Assembly: GCA_913057175.1 (NCBI GenBank)
Contig: CAJXNP010000014.1
Location: 1-64,000, forward strand
Direction of reading: 5' to 3'
DNA: 64,000 nucleotides
Source of the DNA: an uncultured Cytophagales bacterium
Lineage (GTDB): Bacteria; Bacteroidota; Bacteroidia; Cytophagales; Cyclobacteriaceae
The first letter of the stretch is position 1. Every line of letters starts with the position of its first letter. The position numbers and the translations under genes were made by a program. Of this stretch, positions 8,455-18,180 are shown in pieces. Under the pieces are notes generated by a model. It did no database searches and was not told the DNA's origin. It saw only the letters and a program-made list of their open reading frames with translations.

Positions 8455-9836
8455 TTTTAATTGTGAAGAGGCTATTATTATTTGTAGGTTTTATTTTTTT
8501 CATTGGAGCTAATGAACTATTTGCTCAGCAGGAATTTACTCTACATATGATGCGTACGATTCCTCAATCTGCCTACAACAACCCTGCTTATGTTCCAAAA
8601 TTTAATTGTTACGTCGGATTGCCGGTAGTTTCATCCATCTATACAAGCGAATATAGTAGTGGATTTAATTACAATGATATTTTTTCGAAAAGAGCCGAGG
8701 ATGATTCACTCATTCTTAACCTTGAAAATCTAAATAACAAGTTGAAAAAGAGAAATTATCTCATCAACGAACAGGAAATCGATGTGCTGAGTTTTGGGTT
8801 CAGGATCAATCCAAAATTATATTTCAATTTCAACCTGACTGGAAAAGATGTTGCTATGATGGAATATCCCAGGGACATCTTGGCTTTGTTAGTGGAAGGC
8901 AATAGTGATTATGTAGGTCAGACAATGGATCTGAAACTAAATGCACATGGAGTAGGTTATTTCGAGACTGCTGCAGGACTTTCCTACCAGGTTAATGACC
9001 GGCTATCTGTTGGAGGGAGATTGAAATACCTGAGCGGAGTGATGAATGTTCAGACGAATCAGGCAGAATTTTCACTTTTTACGGATGAGTTTTACGAATT
9101 GACTATTTCAGGCAATATTGATGTAAAGACCTCAGGAGTAGAAGAATTATTTAATGACAACTATTCTTTAAGCTTTTCAGATTTGGGAAAATATTTCAAG
9201 AATTCCGGTGTAGCAATAGACCTTGGGGCTACCTATGAATTAACAGAAAAACTGACAATTGGAGCGAGTGTCTCGGATATTGGTTTTATCAAATGGAAAA
9301 GCAATGTCGCTCAATACAGTATGGACTCCGAGTTATCTGAATTTACCTGGGAAGGCCTGGATATTTCGAAGTTAATTCGTGATGAAAATGAATTAGACGA
9401 TCTTCTTGATTCTTTGGGAAATTCCTTTGAATTTACAGAAACGCTGGATGGAAGTTATACAACTAAATTGCCTCTGAGAGCTTATTTTACCAGCTCATAC
9501 CAGCTGCCTTATAATGCGCAGCTCGGAATGGTTCTTTTTGGTGAAAAGATCGATAATAGAATATTAGGCGGGCTTGGAGTAGTTGCCAATAAAAGAATTG
9601 GTAAATATGTAGATTTTTCATTGTCGTATTCTTTCAGGAAAGACGCTTACAACAACCTGGGTGGCGGGGTCTCGTTGAATTTACCTCCATTTCAGATCTA
9701 TGCAGTGAGCGATAATCTGCTCGGGGCGGCAATGAATATTAATGAAGCAAAATATTTAAACTTTAGAGTAGGCTTGAATCTCGTGTTTGACTGGCAAAAA
9801 TTTGAAGTGGCCCTACCTACATCCAATTCAGATTGA
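8451..9836 (+). CDS. DUF5723-type outer-membrane beta-barrel protein
   Basis: A 461-residue protein with a signal peptide (hydrophobic core LLLFVGFIFFIGANELFAQ). Family-like sequence follows: HMMRTIPQSAYNNPAYVP, which is typical of DUF5723 and of PorP/SprF-like Bacteroidota outer-membrane proteins, then many amphipathic beta strands (YELTEKLTIGASVSDIGF and others). The C-terminal part ends in barrel-like strands. The TTG at 8451 overlaps the previous stop codon; a GTG at 8463 (VKRLLLF) is an equally possible start and gives a more normal signal peptide. The gene is sandwiched between a large lipoprotein and an OmpA protein. Location in the outer membrane is inferred; molecular function is unknown. 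Confidence 0.8.
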   Translation: MILIVKRLLLFVGFIFFIGANELFAQQEFTLHMMRTIPQSAYNNPAYVPKFNCYVGLPVVSSIYTSEYSSGFNYNDIFSKRAEDDSLILNLENLNNKLKKRNYLINEQEIDVLSFGFRINPKLYFNFNLTGKDVAMMEYPRDILALLVEGNSDYVGQTMDLKLNAHGVGYFETAAGLSYQVNDRLSVGGRLKYLSGVMNVQTNQAEFSLFTDEFYELTISGNIDVKTSGVEELFNDNYSLSFSDLGKYFKNSGVAIDLGATYELTEKLTIGASVSDIGFIKWKSNVAQYSMDSELSEFTWEGLDISKLIRDENELDDLLDSLGNSFEFTETLDGSYTTKLPLRAYFTSSYQLPYNAQLGMVLFGEKIDNRILGGLGVVANKRIGKYVDFSLSYSFRKDAYNNLGGGVSLNLPPFQIYAVSDNLLGAAMNINEAKYLNFRVGLNLVFDWQKFEVALPTSNSD

Positions 9837-9842
9837 TAAACT

Positions 9843-11933
9843 ATGAAGCGATTGAATACTCAAATATTGACATTGTTTTTATTGATTCATTCGATCACAA
9901 TTTTTGCGCAAAACTACCAAATCGAAAATCTCGGAGAAGCCATCAATTCCGAATACGAAGAAATTAATCCGGTTTTATCGGGAGACGGTGAAAAGCTATT
10001 TTTTGTAAGGGTCAACCACCCTGAAAACCATTATGGAGATGACAGTCAGGATATCTGGCTTTCAGTTAAAAGTCCGGATGGCAAATGGCAAAAAGCAAGG
10101 CATTTGTCAAATGACATCAACATCTCACAGTATAATGCTGTCTTGTGGTCCAACCAATCGGGAGATGAGTTAATCATTCAGGGAGAATTTGATAAAGATG
10201 GGTCTACATGGAAAAAACGAGGATTTTCGTTTATTTCCAATAAAAATGGGTCCTGGAGCCGCCCCTTACCAATTAAAATAAAAGGTTACGAAAACCTGAA
10301 TGATGGCGCCTTGTCTTCTGTCAGCATAAGTCAAAAAGGAACGATGTTGGTGATGGCTTTTTCCGGTTTTGAGAGCAAAGACCGGGCTGACATTTATATC
10401 AGCGTAAAAATTGGTGAAAGCTTTACACGACCGGTCAAGATTAAGTCTCTTAGCTCTAAATACGATGAGCAGGCGCCATTCATCAACGCCGATCACAATA
10501 TGATGTACTTCTCATCTAATCGTGCCGATGATTCGAACGGATATGACATTTATGTCTCCGAAAAATATCCCGGTGACGATTGGACACTATGGTCAGATCC
10601 GGTTAAGATGGACGGTGGGATCAATACAACTGGATATGATTCTTATTTCAGAATATTGGACGAGGGACAATTTGCATTGTATGTATCTGATCAAAACTCA
10701 TTGGGAAAAAGTGACATCTTTAAAATAAATTTTGAAGAGGTTGAAGAAAAAATGATTGAATTGACGGCAGTCATTCTGAATATGGAGACAAATCAGATTT
10801 TGACTCAGAATAAATTCAGTTTAATGGTAGATGGTCAGGAAGTAGACTATCGTCTGGAGAATGCGGATTCTGCAATTTTTACTTTCGAAATGTCCGAGAA
10901 AGACTTTATTAATGTATCGGTTGACCTACCTGGCTATACCATTGAGCCATTGTCCTTAAAACCAGAGCAGAATGCCAACAGGACATATGATTTCGAATTG
11001 TATGCTGATAAGATCTCTGATGAACCAGACACCCCATCGGAGCCTGTAGCCGTTGTCGAATCAGACCAGAATACAATTGATCAGAAAGAAAGTGTTCAGA
11101 CGTCGGCTACAATGGTCGCACCTACCTTGGTAGCCAGCACGGAGACCCCGGTACAGGTTGATGAATCCCCAGCAGACGACCTTATTGAAACTGTGGCCGA
11201 AGAAAGCCCGATCCAAACTGATGTGTCGAATAGCTATGAAGCATTTCCCGAAGAATTATCAGGCGGATCAACTGGAAGTATGAATGAAAATATTTCCCCG
11301 ATCAATGAACCTGATTTTGTTCTGGTTAGTGGATCGTTTATCAATTCCAACACAAATGAACCTGTAGCTGACCGTTCAGAAATCGAGATTTTTGTGGATG
11401 GGAAACCGGCGGAGGATGTAACTTTTTCAAATGATGGAAAAACCTATCAACTAAATCTTGAACAAGGAAAATCACATACTCTTTCAGCAGAGATTTCGGG
11501 ATATTTCAGTACGACTGAAAAAATCGATTTGACTTCTTCAAAATCAGACAAAGTAATCAAGAATTTGAATCTTGCGCCTGCAGAAGTTGGTCAGACTGTG
11601 CAGCTAAACAATATTTTCTTTGCAACAGGTAGCTACTTTTTATTGAATGAATCCATACCGGAATTAAATCGTTTAGCTGATTTTATGAGAAAAAATCCTA
11701 ATGTTGTCATTGAAATAGCCGGTCATACGGATAATATCGGTGGTTTTGCTTTCAATCAAAGACTTTCTGAGGAACGCGCCAAATCCGTTGCCCGTTACAT
11801 CATATTAAAGGGATTTACTTTGGAACGAATTAAATTTAAAGGATACGGCGAATCCAAACCGGTTGTATCCAACAATACTCAGCGGGGTAGAAAACAAAAC
11901 AGGAGGGTAGAAATAAAAGTTCTGGAAAATTAA
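9843..11933 (+). CDS. OmpA family protein with PD40-like beta-propeller repeats
   Basis: A 696-residue secreted protein. After a signal peptide ending near FAQN come several PD40/WD40-like propeller repeats (for example VLSGDGEKLFFVR and APFINADHNMMYFSSNR). A linker rich in Pro, Ser, Thr and Glu follows (about residues 395-480), then a carboxypeptidase-regulatory-like stretch, and finally the OmpA peptidoglycan-binding domain. The OmpA core is clear: NNIFFATGSYFLL, IEIAGHTDNIGG, RAKSVARYI and GYGESKPV with NRRVEIKV at the end. PD40-OmpA proteins of Bacteroidota anchor outer-membrane complexes to the cell wall, for example the PorE type in type IX secretion. The partner here may be the DUF5723 barrel encoded just upstream. 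Confidence 0.9.
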   Translation: MKRLNTQILTLFLLIHSITIFAQNYQIENLGEAINSEYEEINPVLSGDGEKLFFVRVNHPENHYGDDSQDIWLSVKSPDGKWQKARHLSNDINISQYNAVLWSNQSGDELIIQGEFDKDGSTWKKRGFSFISNKNGSWSRPLPIKIKGYENLNDGALSSVSISQKGTMLVMAFSGFESKDRADIYISVKIGESFTRPVKIKSLSSKYDEQAPFINADHNMMYFSSNRADDSNGYDIYVSEKYPGDDWTLWSDPVKMDGGINTTGYDSYFRILDEGQFALYVSDQNSLGKSDIFKINFEEVEEKMIELTAVILNMETNQILTQNKFSLMVDGQEVDYRLENADSAIFTFEMSEKDFINVSVDLPGYTIEPLSLKPEQNANRTYDFELYADKISDEPDTPSEPVAVVESDQNTIDQKESVQTSATMVAPTLVASTETPVQVDESPADDLIETVAEESPIQTDVSNSYEAFPEELSGGSTGSMNENISPINEPDFVLVSGSFINSNTNEPVADRSEIEIFVDGKPAEDVTFSNDGKTYQLNLEQGKSHTLSAEISGYFSTTEKIDLTSSKSDKVIKNLNLAPAEVGQTVQLNNIFFATGSYFLLNESIPELNRLADFMRKNPNVVIEIAGHTDNIGGFAFNQRLSEERAKSVARYIILKGFTLERIKFKGYGESKPVVSNNTQRGRKQNRRVEIKVLEN

Positions 11934-11944
11934 GAGCTGTTGCC

Positions 11945-12730
11945 TTGCATAAATTATTAGAAAGAATTCCCCTTTACCTGAATTATTTTCTCCTCAAGGT
12001 AGATGAACATTCCCTTCAGGCTCCCTACGCTTTTTCATTTTATACAGGAATCATAAAAAACAAAAATTTCACGCCAATTGAGAAGATTGAAAATGAGAGA
12101 TTGAAATTGCTTAAGTCACAGGGTGAAATAGCTTATCAGACTTTTGGCATTCCTTCCAAATTATCAAAAACCTCTCGTTCTAAAATTTCGAAAATTGCCA
12201 GAAGTGGTATTAGCAGCTTGAAAAAGTCCCTTTTATTGGCATCCATTATCAGTGAATTAAAACCTAAAACGATATTGGAATTGGGTACTTCGTTAGGGAT
12301 CAACACATGCTATCTGGCAGAAACCTTAGCAGAAGGAGACATCTTTACTTTTGAGGGAAATAAGGACTTAATTATGTATGCGACAGATCTGTTTGACAAA
12401 TTGAATTATCAAAATATAAAATTAATTGAAGGAAATATCGACCAAACCCTCACATCAGTTATTTCAAAAGTTTCATCGATTGATTTAGTTTTCATCGATG
12501 CCAACCACCATTCCAAATCTGTTCTTAAATATTTTGATTTGCTGGTTGGAAAAGCCCATTCAGATTCAGTTTTTGTTTTTGATGATATTCGCTGGAGCAA
12601 GGACATGTATCAGGCGTGGTTGAAGATTATCCAATCAGCTGACGTAAGTTGCTCATTTGACCTTGGTGATATAGGAATTGTTACATTTGAAAAGAATCTT
12701 TCCAAACAGAATTATATTGCGGATTTTTAG
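11945..12730 (+). CDS. Class I SAM-dependent methyltransferase (O-methyltransferase-like)
   Basis: A 261-residue cytoplasmic protein with a Rossmann methyltransferase core. Motif I is KTILELGTSLGINTCYLA, the acidic strand-2 residue is in TFEGNKDL, and SSIDLVFIDANHHSKSVL resembles the metal-binding Asp region of the class I O-methyltransferase family. The strand FVFDDIRWSKDM follows. The first 80 residues are a helical N-terminal extension. The start is a TTG, with no better in-frame ATG nearby. It begins 11 bases after the OmpA gene and may be the last gene of that operon. Substrate unknown. Confidence 0.82.
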   Translation: MHKLLERIPLYLNYFLLKVDEHSLQAPYAFSFYTGIIKNKNFTPIEKIENERLKLLKSQGEIAYQTFGIPSKLSKTSRSKISKIARSGISSLKKSLLLASIISELKPKTILELGTSLGINTCYLAETLAEGDIFTFEGNKDLIMYATDLFDKLNYQNIKLIEGNIDQTLTSVISKVSSIDLVFIDANHHSKSVLKYFDLLVGKAHSDSVFVFDDIRWSKDMYQAWLKIIQSADVSCSFDLGDIGIVTFEKNLSKQNYIADF

Positions 12731-12856
12731 AGAGAATTTCTTCGAATAAGAAATTCCTATGAAAAGAGAAAAATTGCAGTGGAATTGTTTTCATTCCTTA
12801 TTTTTGAATATAAAGAAAATCAATTTATGTACGTTTCTTTAATTAAATACTTGCAT

Positions 12857-12864
12857 TAACTTTG
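12857..12864 (+). promoter_or_regulatory. Putative -7 box for the coiled-coil protein gene
   Basis: TAACTTTG fits the TAnnTTTG consensus, 36 bases before the ATG at 12901. A TTTC at 12834-12837, 19 bases upstream of the box, is a near match to the -33 TTTG. Confidence 0.5.
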
Positions 12865-12900
12865 CTTACAGCTATTTTTGTCAATTAAAATTACTAAACC

Positions 12901-13866
12901 ATGACTGAGAAACCGCTAGGTACTCCAGATAATAATCCACAAAAACCGACAGGTGGGGAAAACCGACCCGCGTCTTCACCAAATAAGAAAAGTAATACCG
13001 GACTGTTGGTAACAGCCATCATTGTACTGGTCATAGCCTTATCCGTTTTCCTATTTCTAACTATACAGAGAGGCTCCAAAATGGAAAAGCAGGAGAATGA
13101 ATTGATGCTGGCTTACGGAAGGTTGGATTCGATCGGTGATGTACTGGATGATAAGATTGTGCAGATCGAGGAGTTGGGTGGAAATGTTGAGGAATTGACA
13201 AAGGTGCGAGAAGAACTGGAAGCAGAGAAAGAGCAATTATTGAGCAATAAGAAATATTCTGATACTCAGATAAGGAACCTTAGAGACCGCCTGGAAGGTT
13301 ACAGGGAGCTACTGGTGATGAAGGATACGGAGATCGAGGAATTAAAGTCGGTTAACGAGCAGTTGGTTGTAGAAAACACCGAACTGAAAACAGAACGTAA
13401 TCAACTAAATCAAACGATTAAAGAAGTAGAAAAGACTGCCCAGGAATTAAATAATAAAGTAAAAGTTGCAAGCCAGTTGGAAGCTGAAAATATTGCTGTC
13501 TATGCCGTGGGTAGTAATGGCAAAGAGCGTGAAGGAGAATTCAGGGCTCGGCAAATAGATCAGATAAAGGTGGAGTTTAGCATTGCCAAAAATGATGTGG
13601 CTCCAATAGAAGGAAAGGAAATTTATATCCGAATTCTTGATGAGAATGGCAATCCGATATTTGACGTAGCCAAAGGTTCAGGAACATTTGAGTTGGGTGG
13701 GGAAGAGACTTTCTACACCGCCAAGCAGGAAATTCTATTTGACAATACTCAGCAAACGCTTTCCTTTATTTATGATAAGGAAACGGAATACGAAAGAGGC
13801 ACATACAAAATGGAAGTCTTCACGGATGGTTATCTGATGGGGACTAAAACATTCAGGGTGAAGTAG
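12901..13866 (+). CDS. Membrane-anchored coiled-coil protein of unknown function
   Basis: A 321-residue protein in three parts. Residues 1-38 are Pro/Asn/Ser-rich and cytoplasmic-like. One transmembrane helix covers about 39-58 (LLVTAIIVLVIALSVFLFLT). A long heptad-rich coiled coil runs to about residue 190 (repeated EEL, EEK, VENTEL units). The C-terminal 120 residues are beta-rich and include EIYIRILDENGNPIFDVAKG and a final GYLMGTKTFRVK. I do not recognise a named family. The topology suggests a membrane anchor with an extracytoplasmic coiled coil and sandwich domain. It lies upstream of the ribosomal protein operon but has its own probable promoter. Confidence 0.75.
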   Translation: MTEKPLGTPDNNPQKPTGGENRPASSPNKKSNTGLLVTAIIVLVIALSVFLFLTIQRGSKMEKQENELMLAYGRLDSIGDVLDDKIVQIEELGGNVEELTKVREELEAEKEQLLSNKKYSDTQIRNLRDRLEGYRELLVMKDTEIEELKSVNEQLVVENTELKTERNQLNQTIKEVEKTAQELNNKVKVASQLEAENIAVYAVGSNGKEREGEFRARQIDQIKVEFSIAKNDVAPIEGKEIYIRILDENGNPIFDVAKGSGTFELGGEETFYTAKQEILFDNTQQTLSFIYDKETEYERGTYKMEVFTDGYLMGTKTFRVK

Positions 13867-13956
13867 TTGAAAAGGTGTGATCTGACCGGATTTCGTATTG
13901 GAAATTGAACCTCTCCACGAATAGTTGATTAAGTGTTTTTTAATTATCGTGATAGT

Positions 13957-13987
13957 TTTGCCTTTAAAATATTATCAACTATCTTTG
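13957..13987 (+). promoter_or_regulatory. Promoter of the rpsF-rpsR-rplI operon
   Basis: TTTG at 13957-13960 and TATCTTTG at 13980-13987 are separated by 19 bases, an essentially ideal Bacteroidota primary-sigma promoter (TTTG and TAnnTTTG). The rpsF ATG follows 34 bases later. Confidence 0.8.
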
Positions 13988-14021
13988 CAGGCCAAAATTA
14001 AAAACTTTAAAAATTATTTAC

Positions 14022-14387
14022 ATGAACAATTACGAGACGGTATTCATTTTAACTCCCGTTTTGTCTGAGACCCAGATGAAGGATGCTGTCGATAAATTCA
14101 CACAAATCCTGAAAGATAATAAGGCAGAGATTGTGAATGAAGAAAATTGGGGGCTGAAAAAATTAGCCTATCCGATTATGCATAAATCGACAGGGTTTTA
14201 CAATTTAGTAGAATATAATGCTGATCCTAAAGTTGTTGCAGCTTTGGAATTGGAGTTCAGAAGAGACGAAAGAGTTATGAGATTCCTCACCACGAAATTA
14301 GATAAGTGGGCAGTTGAGTACAACATTAAGAGGAGAAAAGGAGAATTTAACAAAAAAGAAGAACCTAAAACAGAAGCAGCGAAATGA
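14022..14387 (+). CDS. rpsF: 30S ribosomal protein S6
   Basis: The 121-residue bS6, which binds S18 and the central domain of 16S rRNA. The opening [15 protein letters not shown], the segment [11 protein letters not shown], the strand [14 protein letters not shown] and the [10 protein letters not shown] helix are typical. The C-terminus is extended and Lys/Glu-rich, as in relatives. The last four bases overlap the rpsR start (ATGA), giving translational coupling. The usual ssb gene found between rpsF and rpsR in many phyla is absent, as is normal for Bacteroidota. Confidence 0.98.
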   Translation: MNNYETVFILTPVLSETQMKDAVDKFTQILKDNKAEIVNEENWGLKKLAYPIMHKSTGFYNLVEYNADPKVVAALELEFRRDERVMRFLTTKLDKWAVEYNIKRRKGEFNKKEEPKTEAAK

Positions 14388-14635
14388 CACTCCAGAACGA
14401 GCCAATAAATAGGGAACAACAAAGAAAAAAGTATTGCCGGTTCAAAAAGAACGGTATCAAATACATCGATTATAAGGATCCTAATTTCTTGTTGAAATTC
14501 GTAAATGAGCAGGGAAAGATCCTTCCAAGAAGAATTACCGGTACAAGCATAAAGTATCAGAAAAAAGTATCTCAGGCGATCAAGAGAGCAAGGCATTTGG
14601 CATTGCTTCCTTATGTGACTGATTCATTGAAGTAA
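14384..14635 (+). CDS. rpsR: 30S ribosomal protein S18
   Basis: The 83-residue bS18. Recognisable sequence includes [18 protein letters not shown], then [17 protein letters not shown] and [20 protein letters not shown]. It lacks the CxxC-type zinc residues of some S18 copies and keeps a single Cys. The ATG overlaps the rpsF stop, so the two partner proteins are made together. The rplI start follows 18 bases after the stop. Confidence 0.98.
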   Translation: MTLQNEPINREQQRKKYCRFKKNGIKYIDYKDPNFLLKFVNEQGKILPRRITGTSIKYQKKVSQAIKRARHLALLPYVTDSLK

Positions 14636-14653
14636 CCTTAAATTTTTTCAAAC

Positions 14654-15097
14654 ATGGATGTGATTTTAATTAAAGATATTCAGGGATTGGGTTACAAAAA
14701 TGATACGGTAAAGGTAAAACCGGGATATGGTCGTAACTATTTGATCCCCCAGGGATTAGCAATTGTAGCCAGCTCGTCAAATGTTAAGAAAATTGACGAA
14801 AACATCAGGCAGGCTGCACACAAAGCAGAAAAGATAAAGAAAGATGCTGAAGCAATAGCTGAAAAAATCAGTGGCGTTTCATTGGAAATTGGAGCAAAAG
14901 TAGGAGAGTCAGGAAAAATCTTCGGAGCTATCACTACCCTTCAGATTGCAGATGCATTGAAAGAAAAGGGAATTGAAGTTGACCGACGTCAGATATCTTT
15001 TCCTAAGGATGTAAAAGAAGTGGGAGATTATGTTGCAGTTGTTGATTTGCACAAAGAAGTTCATCCCGAGATCAATTTCAAAGTTGTAGCAGAGTAA
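14654..15097 (+). CDS. rplI: 50S ribosomal protein L9
   Basis: The 147-residue bL9, a two-domain protein bridging from 23S rRNA domain V. The N-terminal domain is MDVILIKDIQGLGYKNDTV and GYGRNYLIPQGLA. A Lys/Glu-rich connecting helix (about residues 42-75) leads to the C-terminal domain with KVGESGKIFGAITTLQIADAL. It is the last gene of the operon and is followed by a strong hairpin terminator at 15121. Confidence 0.98.
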   Translation: MDVILIKDIQGLGYKNDTVKVKPGYGRNYLIPQGLAIVASSSNVKKIDENIRQAAHKAEKIKKDAEAIAEKISGVSLEIGAKVGESGKIFGAITTLQIADALKEKGIEVDRRQISFPKDVKEVGDYVAVVDLHKEVHPEINFKVVAE

Positions 15098-15120
15098 GCT
15101 TAGAAACTTATATAAATAAA

Positions 15121-15149
15121 AAGCCTTTCAGAAATGGAAGGCTTTTTTT
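15121..15149 (+). terminator. Rho-independent terminator of the rpsF-rpsR-rplI operon
   Basis: AAGCCTTTC at 15121-15129 pairs with GGAAGGCTT at 15136-15144 around a six-base loop (one G-U pair), followed by a run of T to 15149. It lies 23 bases after the rplI stop. Confidence 0.85.
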
Positions 15150-15176
15150 GTTGGCGAATATTTTCAAAATTGAAAT

Positions 15177-16151
15177 ATGTTCCGCACTGAATTGTCCGTA
15201 CCACCATCCGAAAGAAAAATAAACCTGAAAAATCAGGTATTTTCTATCGGATCTTGTTTTGCCGTTCATATTGGCGAGCAGTTACAGAAGTTTAAATTTC
15301 AAACGCTTACCAATCCGTTCGGAACCATTTTTAATCCAATCTCCATTTTCGACCTCATCGAAATATCATTGAAAGATCGTTCGTTTCCAGGGTGGACATT
15401 TGTTGAAAACCAGGGGGTTCATAGGAACTACCTGTTGCATTCGGCAATTTCTTCTCCAAATAAAGATCAGTTTATGAAGATGGTTGAATCCAGAAAAAAA
15501 GAGGTTTCAGATTTTCTTAAGCGGACGGATGTTATCCTTCTAACTTTTGGGACAGCTATTGTCTATGAGCTAAAAACAAATCAGCAAGTAGTTGCCAATT
15601 GTCATAAGGTTCCTGCAAATCAATTTGAAAAGCAATTTTTGTCAGTGGATGAGATTGTTCAAGGTTTTGGGGAAATCTATTCAAAACTGACTTCATTAAA
15701 CAAAAACCTTAGATTTATTCTGACTGTCAGTCCAGTCAGGCATCTAAAAGAAACTCTTCAGCTAAACGGTGTTAGTAAATCAATCCTGCGGGTGGCTGCA
15801 CACCAATTGCAGGAAGAGTTTGATAATGTTGAATATTTCCCATCCTACGAATTGATCATGGATGATTTGCGGGATTACCGGTTTTTTAAGGAAGACATGC
15901 TTCACCCCAATGACCAGGCTATCCAATACGTTTGGGATAAGTTTAGTCAGGCTTATTTTGATGAAGAAACGATGGGATTTTTAAAAGAGTGGGAAAAAAT
16001 AATCAATGCCTTAGATCATAAGCCTTTTTACCCAGGTTCGGTGGAACATCAGAAATTTATTGCCATAACCCTTGGAAAAATAAATAAGTTTAAAAATACT
16101 ATAGATGTTTCCTACGAAATTGAAAGACTAAACCAGCAGTTAGATGATTGA
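15177..16151 (+). CDS. GSCFA domain protein
   Basis: A 324-residue protein of the GSCFA family, named after the N-terminal motif seen here as [15 protein letters not shown] (about residues 25-39). The family is related to SGNH/GDSL-type hydrolases. Other conserved segments are [43 protein letters not shown] and the late [14 protein letters not shown], whose Asp-x-x-His resembles the GDSL catalytic pair. Cytoplasmic, with no signal peptide. Its stop overlaps by eight bases the start of the downstream thioredoxin-domain gene, so the two are likely co-translated. Substrate unknown. Confidence 0.92.
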   Translation: MFRTELSVPPSERKINLKNQVFSIGSCFAVHIGEQLQKFKFQTLTNPFGTIFNPISIFDLIEISLKDRSFPGWTFVENQGVHRNYLLHSAISSPNKDQFMKMVESRKKEVSDFLKRTDVILLTFGTAIVYELKTNQQVVANCHKVPANQFEKQFLSVDEIVQGFGEIYSKLTSLNKNLRFILTVSPVRHLKETLQLNGVSKSILRVAAHQLQEEFDNVEYFPSYELIMDDLRDYRFFKEDMLHPNDQAIQYVWDKFSQAYFDEETMGFLKEWEKIINALDHKPFYPGSVEHQKFIAITLGKINKFKNTIDVSYEIERLNQQLDD

Positions 16152-18180
16152 CCAATATACAAACCAGCTAATTCATTCAACAAGCCCATACCTCTTACAA
16201 CACGCCCACAATCCTGTCAACTGGTATCCATGGAGCAAAGAGGCTTTTGATGAGGCAAACAATCGTAATGTCCCCATTATTCTCAGCATCGGCTACAGCT
16301 CGTGCCACTGGTGTCATGTGATGGAAAGGGAATCGTTTGAAAATGAGGAAGTTGCCAAGGTGATGAATGACAATTTTGTCTGCATCAAAGTCGATAGAGA
16401 AGAGCGTCCGGATATCGACCAGATCTACATGCAGGCCATCCAGACTATGGGTTTGCAGGGAGGCTGGCCATTAAATGTATTTATCACCCCCGATCAAAAA
16501 CCTTTCTACGGTGGGACTTATTTTCCACCTGCTCAATGGAAGCAGATTTGTTCAGGGGTTTCCAAAGCTTTTCAGAACAACACGCAGCAATTACTGGAAT
16601 CGGCTGAGCAATTTTCCCTGGAAGTTAACCGTTCCGAATTGTCAAAATATGGAATTGAGGTTTCTCAATCAGAGCCAAATTTTTCTATCCTGAAAAAGAT
16701 GGCAGATATCCTGAAAAGTAAATTTGATCCGGAATATGGTGGAATGAATAGGGCGCCAAAGTTTCCCATGCCTGGAATTTGGAAATTTCTATTGTATGGC
16801 AATTCATTTTTGAAAGATAAGGAAGTCAAAATCTACCTCGAAAATACTCTGGACAAAATGGCAAAAGGAGGAATTTATGATCAGATAGGGGGAGGTTTTG
16901 CACGTTACAGCGTGGACGAGCAATGGTTTGCACCGCATTTCGAAAAAATGCTGTATGACAATGGCCAGTTGATTAGTCTGTATGCTGATGCCTATAAAAC
17001 ATATCCAAAAAAACTTTATAAAGATGTGGTTTATGACACCATCAGATTTGTTGAGCGAGAGTTACGGCATGAGAATGGAGGTTTTTATTCGGCGTTTGAT
17101 GCGGATAGTGAGGGGAAAGAGGGTGAATTTTACGTTTGGCAATCTGATGAGCTGAAACAAATTCTTGGAAGTGATTATGAGACTTTCGCAGAATATTATC
17201 AGGTAAAAGAAGACGGAAATTGGGAAGGAGATAAAAATATTCTTCATTTGGATTCAAACAAGGCAGAGATTGTGAAAAAGATGGATCTTGACGAGTCAGG
17301 GTTTGATAGAAAAGTGGAGGAATGGAAGGGTATGCTATTGACAGTACGAAATCAGAGAATCAAACCTGGATTGGATAACAAGGTCTTGTCAGGATGGAAT
17401 GGGTTGATGCTAAAGGGTTTGACAGATGCTTACCGGACGTTTGGTGAAAAGTCATTCCTTGACCTGGCTTTGGCTAACGCCCGGTTTTTGGAAACTGAAA
17501 TGATTGAGAACAATGAATTAAAAAGGACATTTGGCAATGATGATATAAAGGCTTGTCTGGAGGATTATGCTTTTGTCATCGATGGTTTGATCGGACTTTA
17601 TCAGTGCACGTTTGATGAAAAATGGATTGAACTGGCTAAAGGTTTAGCAGAGAAGACCATTAAATTATTTTTTGATAGCGGGGAAGAATTGTTCTATTAC
17701 ACTTCATCCAATTCAGAGAAATTGATCGCCAGGAAAAAGGAGATTTTTGATAACGTTATCCCAGGATCGAATTCGCAGATGGCAATTAATCTCTTTTTGT
17801 TGTCAAGGGTCTTTTATGACGATAAACTTGAAGATTTGTCAAAGAAAATGCTGGGTAAAGTTGCAAATATGATGGAAACACAGCCATCATACCTTTACAA
17901 TTGGGCAACTCTTTATTTTTATCATTCTGTAGACCTTGCAGAGATTAGTTTAATAGGATCAGATAATAACAAGATGGCTCTGGAAATTGATCAACAGCCC
18001 ATCTATCACAAAATAATTTCAGCTTCTGACGGAAAATCCGGACTTCCTGTTTTGGCCTCCAGGGAGATGGTAAATGATAAAAATACCCTTTATGTTTGTT
18101 ACAATAAATCGTGTAAATTGCCTGTTCATACAGTAAAAGAAGCTTTAAAACAGATCAATTTTGAGCCTGACAGGCCATAA
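16144..18180 (+). CDS. Thioredoxin domain-containing protein (DUF255, SPATA20/YyaL family)
   Basis: A 678-residue protein. The N-terminal thioredoxin-like domain carries [17 protein letters not shown] and the redox-type motif [15 protein letters not shown] (about residues 52-66), with [20 protein letters not shown] further on. The C-terminal half is an alpha/alpha barrel like that of N-acylglucosamine 2-epimerases and glycosidases, for example [18 protein letters not shown] and [11 protein letters not shown]. Biochemical function of the family is not established. It overlaps GSCFA upstream and priA downstream (20 bases), suggesting one operon. Confidence 0.93.
   Translation: MIDQYTNQLIHSTSPYLLQHAHNPVNWYPWSKEAFDEANNRNVPIILSIGYSSCHWCHVMERESFENEEVAKVMNDNFVCIKVDREERPDIDQIYMQAIQTMGLQGGWPLNVFITPDQKPFYGGTYFPPAQWKQICSGVSKAFQNNTQQLLESAEQFSLEVNRSELSKYGIEVSQSEPNFSILKKMADILKSKFDPEYGGMNRAPKFPMPGIWKFLLYGNSFLKDKEVKIYLENTLDKMAKGGIYDQIGGGFARYSVDEQWFAPHFEKMLYDNGQLISLYADAYKTYPKKLYKDVVYDTIRFVERELRHENGGFYSAFDADSEGKEGEFYVWQSDELKQILGSDYETFAEYYQVKEDGNWEGDKNILHLDSNKAEIVKKMDLDESGFDRKVEEWKGMLLTVRNQRIKPGLDNKVLSGWNGLMLKGLTDAYRTFGEKSFLDLALANARFLETEMIENNELKRTFGNDDIKACLEDYAFVIDGLIGLYQCTFDEKWIELAKGLAEKTIKLFFDSGEELFYYTSSNSEKLIARKKEIFDNVIPGSNSQMAINLFLLSRVFYDDKLEDLSKKMLGKVANMMETQPSYLYNWATLYFYHSVDLAEISLIGSDNNKMALEIDQQPIYHKIISASDGKSGLPVLASREMVNDKNTLYVCYNKSCKLPVHTVKEALKQINFEPDRP

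Noticed and set aside
14198-14596. 132-codon minus-strand frame across rpsF and rpsR
   Set aside because: Antisense to two universally conserved ribosomal protein genes.
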